Of a DNA stretch of 64,000 bases, positions 58,396 through 64,000 are shown piece after piece (within the stretch, counting starts at the first letter, position 1; each line of letters starts with the position of its first letter). The position numbers and the translations under genes are program-made. Source of the DNA: Haliclystus octoradiatus (taxonomy: Eukaryota > Cnidaria > Staurozoa > Stauromedusae > Haliclystidae). The DNA is taken from the NCBI GenBank assembly GCA_916610825.1, contig OU744452.1, positions 12,132,110 to 12,196,109 on the forward strand, given 5' to 3'. Below the pieces are notes generated by a model that worked only from the letters and a program-made list of their open reading frames with translations, searched no databases and had not been told where the DNA came from.

Positions 58396-61300
58396 TCTTT
58401 AATTGGCGCCATACGACCCTTATCCATTAAAAATGACACCTTCGCCTTACCAACACCCGATTTCGTTCGCAAGTCTGCCACCGCACCATAATCTAACTGA
58501 GAAGCATCCGTAAAAATATGCAACTGCTGACCCGTTGTAACCCCCGCAGTCCCCAATACATTTCGCGGAATCTCCAAATCCTTCAAATACTCCAACTCGT
58601 CCAACCAATCTCTCCAAACTTGCAGATGATGTTCCCCTATTTCTTCATCCCAAGACGCACCCTTTCTCCACAAATCTTGCAGTAGCAATTTCGCCCTTAA
58701 CGTATACGGACTCACAAACCCCAGTGGGTCATACAAACTGCTGACCATTGACAAAATACCCCTTTTAGTTGCTGGCCTCTCCCTCAATGCAGTTTTAAAA
58801 CGAAAGCAATCCTTATTTACATCCCACAATACACCCAAAGTCCTTTCCACCGGCAGTTGATCAAAGTTCAAATCCAAAAAATCCCCTTTCCTCTCATTTT
58901 CAGGAATGGATTTCAATACATACTCATTATTTGACAACCACTTCGTAAGATGAAACCCACCAGACATCAACAACGACTGGAGTTCCTTTGTCAATTTCGC
59001 CGCCTGCTGAGCATCGTCACAAGCCAACAAACAATCATCCACATAAAAATTATTTTTTACCACATCTACAGCTGCATCAGATGCCCCGACTAAATTGTCC
59101 TCTGCAGTCTTGCGTAATGCAAACGCAGCACACGAAGGTGAACTGGTAGACCCAAACACATGTACCCTCATCCGAAACACCACTGGCTCCTGATCCAAAT
59201 CACCATTAGGCCACCACAGATATCTCAATGCGTCTCGATCCTCACCGTCTACATGAACCTGCAAAAACATTTTTTCGACATCACTCGAAACACAAACTTC
59301 ACCCAATCTAAACCTAGTTAATACACCAACAAGAGAATTTGTTAAATCCGGACCTTGCATCAAACAACTGTTTAGAGATACACCATCATGCTTTGCGGCA
59401 GCATCAAACACAACCCTTACCTTTCCAGGTTTGCTCTCAGAAAATACTGGGTGATGTGGCAAATACCAGATTTTCTTCAATTCATTGTCAGATTCCAATT
59501 CATCATTCGGTACAATTTCAGCAAAACCTTGCGTTACATAATCATTCATTATTTCATTGTACTTTGAATGAAATAATTTGTCCTTCAAAAGTCTCTTGTG
59601 TAGACTATTCAAACGATTTGTGGCAAGAGAATAATTGTTCGGCAAAAGTGTATCTTTATTACGCCAAGGTAATGCAATAGAAATGTGTTCACCATCACGC
59701 TTGACACTTTCTTGCATAATAGTCAGAGCCTTTCGGTCTTCAATAGACATACAAACATCTTGACTGTGTACAGATTGTATGCCTATGCTATCTAATTCCC
59801 AAAATCTTGCAAGTTGATCGTCTAGCATATTATCATTTACAGACTCTGAAGTTGTTTTGCATATATTAGCATTTATATTGCAGTTCATGTTGCCTAGTAC
59901 AGACCAACCCAATTTCGTTTTTACTGCCCATGGTTTTCCTGGATTTCCCTTGACTACATCTGTTGCAACAATAGCTTCGGGGTAATTTGTACCGATTATA
60001 ATTGTGACATCATTTACATCAACATCAGGATATGTCACTGTTTGTAGTTGTGGCCATGCATCTAGGTTGCATTTAGATGGCAAACATTGCTTTGATATAT
60101 CTAGATCCCTAATAGCATGCATAGGATTTATCTCGATCCCGTTTTCCTTGATCTCGTTTAGTGCAGAGATTGTTACGCAGCATCGTTTCGATTTTATTGT
60201 CTCCTTTGTCTGACTAACGGTTGTCACAGACAGACTGGCGTCTAGACCGGAAATGTCTAAGTGTTGAATAATAGCTTGATTACATAAGCATGTGTCTGAA
60301 CCGCTGTCTAATAAAGCGTAAGTTGAAATGGATTTATTATTGTTTCCATACACAGTCACAGGAACTACCTGAGTTGTACAATACATTTTTGAAGAGTTCG
60401 CTTTATTTTCTATTGCCTTTGTTGCATTTACAGTAGCCTCTTCAGTGTCATTAGTCGCAGTTGATTCAGGATGTAAAATTGTAGCATGCCAACGTGTACA
60501 TCCATCGACAGTACAATGATTCTTTAAACTACATTTTCTAGATATATGGCCGAATTTTAGACATTTAAAACATAATCGATTTGATTTAACAATTTCTATC
60601 TTTTCTCCATAGCTACGGCGTTTAAAATTATCGCAATTTTTCAACAGATGATTTTCTTTACAATCTTCGCATTTGTTTTCGGCTGTACTTGTTACTAAAG
60701 TAGAAACGCGAGTTTTATTTTTACTGTGATCTTTATTGATGACATTAGTCTCCTTCTCGACGATTGTATTTATGTTAGTGATCCCGTAAATTGGGTCATT
60801 AATAATGTCCGCTTCTTCTTCTAATAACAGTACAAAATCTATTAATTCCGGTTCCTTTGATAATTTATTTTTAATCTTATTGGCAGTACGACGCCATCTC
60901 GTATGAAAATACTTTGGAGTTCTGTTCATTAATTGATTAATGTGTGCATCAGTTATCTTTGATAAGCATTTCATCTCCTTTAATATTTGATAAGTTAATC
61001 TAGCATTATCAGCAAGTTCTCTAAATGCTTTATTATCGTATGGTTTAAGAGCATTACCAGATACTAATTTTTGTATACAAGTTTTGGCAATTGCTGAAGG
61101 TTGACCAAAACGTTTCTCTAATTTATCTAAGGCGAATTGTAATTTGCCAGGACCAGTCGATTCATATCCTTCTACGGAAAGTTTTGCCTCGCCACTTAAA
61201 AATTGCAATAGCCGATTAAATTTTTGATTCTCATCTAACGGCTTACATAATACTAGCTCCGTAAAACGATTTATAAATCGCGGATATAATGATGAGTTAC

Positions 61301-61922
61301 CATCAAATACGATTAATTCTGGTTTCGGTAGTTCATGTAGCAAACTCATACGTTGCATGGCATTGATTGTTTCCTTCATCGCTTCACTTTCTAATGAAGA
61401 TGACTGTGATCGGCTGTCAAGGTTGCTATTATTAACATAATTATTATGTTTTACTATTTTACTTGAAGATATATTATCGATTGTATCTACTACGTCACTA
61501 ACGTCATTAGCCTTTTCTGAAATAACAGCAATATTATTCGCTTCGCATATTTGTTTACCGGATGTTTTAGCATTTAAAACAGTGTTATTATCAATATCAT
61601 TATCACAGCTAATCGTAGCATTATCTATTAATTCAATATTTTTGTCAATCAAACCCTGTTCTTGTAGCGTAATAATTTGCATATTGCTATCATCTATTTC
61701 GTCATCTGCCTGTCCGATTTTCTTCGAGGCTTCTAGTTCTGCCTTTAAAATTGACATTTTTAATTCTATTTCGGCTTCAGCCTTAATCTGCTTAGCCTTT
61801 CTTATTCTGGACTTGATTGAATACGCACTAGCTCTACTCGAGCTACTGACACGTGATACATTCGTATTAACTTGCGCTAAGGCCTCTACAATAATATCGT
61901 CATAGCCTGACTTATATGCGCA
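58356..61922 (-). CDS. BEL-2 gag (main part), protease, RT and RNase H start
   Basis: 1,133 codons from the first Met (61757), with the same frame open back to the TAG at 61923. The gag core has LSGEAKLSVEGYEST. Zinc knuckles CEDCKENHLLKNC and CFKCLKFGHISRKC are intact, followed by a Cys/His stretch ending WHATILHPES. The protease motif is YALLDSGSDTCLC. RT has WYLPHHPVFS, RVVFDAAAKHDGVSLNS, DVEKMFLQV and the catalytic NNFYVDDCLLA. RNase H starts with HIFTDASQLDYGAV. The frame ends at 58356 in RNase H. Confidence 0.9.
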   Translation of the reverse strand, partial: CAYKSGYDDIIVEALAQVNTNVSRVSSSSRASAYSIKSRIRKAKQIKAEAEIELKMSILKAELEASKKIGQADDEIDDSNMQIITLQEQGLIDKNIELIDNATISCDNDIDNNTVLNAKTSGKQICEANNIAVISEKANDVSDVVDTIDNISSSKIVKHNNYVNNSNLDSRSQSSSLESEAMKETINAMQRMSLLHELPKPELIVFDGNSSLYPRFINRFTELVLCKPLDENQKFNRLLQFLSGEAKLSVEGYESTGPGKLQFALDKLEKRFGQPSAIAKTCIQKLVSGNALKPYDNKAFRELADNARLTYQILKEMKCLSKITDAHINQLMNRTPKYFHTRWRRTANKIKNKLSKEPELIDFVLLLEEEADIINDPIYGITNINTIVEKETNVINKDHSKNKTRVSTLVTSTAENKCEDCKENHLLKNCDNFKRRSYGEKIEIVKSNRLCFKCLKFGHISRKCSLKNHCTVDGCTRWHATILHPESTATNDTEEATVNATKAIENKANSSKMYCTTQVVPVTVYGNNNKSISTYALLDSGSDTCLCNQAIIQHLDISGLDASLSVTTVSQTKETIKSKRCCVTISALNEIKENGIEINPMHAIRDLDISKQCLPSKCNLDAWPQLQTVTYPDVDVNDVTIIIGTNYPEAIVATDVVKGNPGKPWAVKTKLGWSVLGNMNCNINANICKTTSESVNDNMLDDQLARFWELDSIGIQSVHSQDVCMSIEDRKALTIMQESVKRDGEHISIALPWRNKDTLLPNNYSLATNRLNSLHKRLLKDKLFHSKYNEIMNDYVTQGFAEIVPNDELESDNELKKIWYLPHHPVFSESKPGKVRVVFDAAAKHDGVSLNSCLMQGPDLTNSLVGVLTRFRLGEVCVSSDVEKMFLQVHVDGEDRDALRYLWWPNGDLDQEPVVFRMRVHVFGSTSSPSCAAFALRKTAEDNLVGASDAAVDVVKNNFYVDDCLLACDDAQQAAKLTKELQSLLMSGGFHLTKWLSNNEYVLKSIPENERKGDFLDLNFDQLPVERTLGVLWDVNKDCFRFKTALRERPATKRGILSMVSSLYDPLGFVSPYTLRAKLLLQDLWRKGASWDEEIGEHHLQVWRDWLDELEYLKDLEIPRNVLGTAGVTTGQQLHIFTDASQLDYGAVADLRTKSGVGKAKVSFLMDKGRMAPIKEWTIPRLELQAAV

Positions 61923-62198
61923 CTAGTTCCTGTGTGCTGCTGTGGCCTGTTCTAACAAGTCAGCCGGTATGTCCTCTATCAACGAATCATAATAATTCAC
62001 ATACCGCTTCCATAAGGTATCAAACCTTGTTTTAATTTCTTTTACGTCTTCTTCTGAGATTGAAGTACTTTGTTCCCATGCATCAATCTTGCCATATAGT
62101 ACTTTTAATTCTTCTATTGTTCTGTTGACGTCATCTTCTGCTCTTTCATCAGCATCCGACGATTGACTTCTCAATGTTGGCATCGTGATGGGAGCCAA
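61923..62198 (-). CDS. BEL-2 gag N-terminal segment ending in a stop
   Basis: 91 codons from MAPITMPTLRSQSSDADE to a TAG; the downstream gag is in the same frame. The segment is charged and helical, like the matching part of BEL-1 gag, which also ends in an in-frame stop. Confidence 0.8.
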   Translation of the reverse strand: MAPITMPTLRSQSSDADERAEDDVNRTIEELKVLYGKIDAWEQSTSISEEDVKEIKTRFDTLWKRYVNYYDSLIEDIPADLLEQATAAHRN

Positions 62199-62321
62199 TA
62201 TCCATAAACATCAACCGCACATACAACGTCAAACCAAGTTGATCAATTCAATAACATTTACCAGAATAACGATACAAATGTGAACGTCAAACCAAATCAA
62301 TTGACGAAACACAAGAAAAAC

Positions 62322-62834
62322 TGTATAATATTATCTGCATTTCCCGTTAAAGTTTATGTTGCATTTGATTTGGAAAATACCACCAGAATGAGTACTCAAT
62401 AAATAACAAATAATCCTTCTCACATTTGATAGCGGTTTTTCTAATAAACAATTATAAAAACAAACTTGTTACATTGAATACAATACATAGACAATAAAAG
62501 TTAATATTAATCAATACAATAAAACAGAACATACCTTGATGTCGTTTCATACAAAACTTTAGCAAATAACATATATAGTCGGTTGATTAATCTTGCTTCT
62601 AACATGAAGACTTACTTCAACGATTAATGATAAGTTTTGCATTTACAAATTGTTATAAAGAACTAAACAAGATCAATATACGCATTATCTGACAACCAAT
62701 CAGATTACAAGAAAAATTAAACTAATTATATAATATTCACGTCATGAAGAGAATAATCATAATGGCCTCGTTTTAGTGGCCTCATTTGTATAGACTACGC
62801 ATGTTCAAATGAAGTTAATAAAATGTCGTTTTCA
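62322..62834 (-). repeat. BEL-2 5' LTR
   Basis: Upstream LTR of the minus-strand element, ending against (ATT)n. The 123-bp leader between it and the gag ATG shows no clear TGG-type primer-binding site. Confidence 0.92.
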
Positions 62835-63539
<705 letters not shown>

Positions 63540-63720
63540 GTATCATATATATATATATATGTATATATATTTATTTATTTATTTATTTATTTATTTATCT
63601 TTTTTGTATCATAATTGTTATTATTATTGTTCTCGCTGATGTTATTATTGTTACTATTGTCAAGTAGAACATAAACATTTGATACTTAATTATTATAGGT
63701 AATATGTTATTATTATTATT
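63540..63720 (+). repeat. Compound microsatellite
   Basis: TA/TG dinucleotides (63547-63569), then eight or so TTTA units (63570-63597), then scattered ATT and GTT units. Confidence 0.8.
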
Positions 63721-63769
63721 ATTTTTTTTTTCTTTTATAAAGCTTCTCTGTTTTTGATGTATTGGGTAC

Positions 63770-63960
63770 ATAAAAGAATTGCTGGACATTTCATGATGTG
63801 ATAGAGATCACTTGCATTTCCTTTGCACTCTTGACAGTAGCAGCTTTCTTTAGGCTTATGGAAGACTTGATTAGTGCATATTTCATAATGAAAGCCGTGA
63901 ACGGACAATCTAGCAATGTAACTTCGGTTGCTTTGGTTGCATGTCTACCAAATTAGAGTT
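63770..63960 (-). pseudogene. LINE C-terminal zinc-finger fragment
   Basis: The minus strand reads NRSYIARLSVHGFHYEICTN and then ESCYCQECKGNASDLYHIMK followed by CPAIL. The C-x-C-x2-C-x8-H-x4-C spacing after a short helix is the usual C-terminal finger of several LINE ORF2 proteins. The rest of the element lies off the right edge or is lost. The AAT-rich DNA to its left would be its 3' side. Confidence 0.55.
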
Positions 63961-64000
63961 TTTAGAATAGGTGCGTTTATATAATCACCAGATAACAGCG

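Larger units (their letters stand above)
55870..62834 (-). mobile_element. BEL/Pao LTR retrotransposon 2
   Basis: Minus-strand element with 513-bp LTRs (55870-56382 and 62322-62834), TGTATAATATT to GTCGTTTTCA, about 98.8 percent identical by eye (six differences noted). Total 6.97 kb. Order: gag, protease, RT, RNase H, integrase. Defects: TAG in gag at 61925-61923, frameshifts near 58365 and 57945, TGA near 56693 in the integrase tail and a short deletion in the integrase core. No envelope gene. Its proteins are only distantly similar to those of BEL-1, so it is another lineage. Confidence 0.92.

Noticed and set aside
59339..60213. Plus-strand frames of 69-113 codons inside BEL-2
   Set aside because: Antisense shadows of the long gag-pol frame.

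Overview
The window is AT-rich DNA from an animal (metazoan) nuclear genome. The signs are spliced genes with GT/AG introns and matching phases, secreted PAN/TSP1/F-type-lectin modules, several LINE types, Penelope-like and BEL/Pao retroelements, and kilobase-long (AAT)n arrays. Nothing prokaryotic is present: no operons, no CRISPR array. The lectin and TSP1 repertoire would suit a tunicate or another AT-rich marine invertebrate, but the species cannot be fixed from the sequence alone. All family assignments come from reading motifs; no database was searched.

Layout. (1) 1-14.8 kb, minus strand: the 5' half of a spliced gene for an M17 (leucyl-aminopeptidase-like) protein, ten exons from Met at 14826 down to 1057, continuing off the left edge. 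Its introns hold clusters of a GTTCATGAAC-type palindromic repeat, a 1.0-kb Mutator-like element (1696-2710), a 1.5-kb element with seven copies of one 13-mer (9468-10971) and a 2.8-kb inverted-repeat element (11230-13998). (2) 16-24.7 kb: a transposon graveyard. It holds a small inverted-repeat element, a decayed LTR-retroelement gag-pol, and an old minus-strand LINE split by a palindromic MITE and by a younger plus-strand LINE that made a 60-bp target duplication. (3) 24.7-36.0 kb: a BEL/Pao element on the minus strand with 648-bp LTRs and a 5-bp target duplication. Its gag is split by a 4.5-kb Mutator-like insertion with a 9-bp target duplication. (4) 38.1-39.3 kb, plus strand: an apparently intronless secreted protein with five FG-GAP/VCBS-type calcium-loop motifs, followed by a Penelope GIY-YIG remnant.

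(5) 42.3-55.0 kb, plus strand: a secreted multidomain gene (signal peptide, PAN/apple, three TSP1 repeats, F-type lectin domain), with further exons expected beyond. Its first intron holds three (AAT)n arrays interleaved with two inverted-repeat elements. Its second intron holds a minus-strand Penelope RT fragment. The first two TSP1 exons are a recent tandem duplication. (6) 55.9-62.8 kb, minus strand: a second BEL/Pao element of a different lineage, with 513-bp LTRs, lying between two (ATT)n blocks. (7) A LINE C-terminal fragment closes the window.

Only three host genes are supported: the M17 protein, the FG-GAP protein and the PAN-TSP1-lectin protein. The last two are probably extracellular, but nothing in the sequence ties them to one pathway. 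Most of the rest is transposon-derived, and every retroelement coding region read here carries at least one stop or frameshift.
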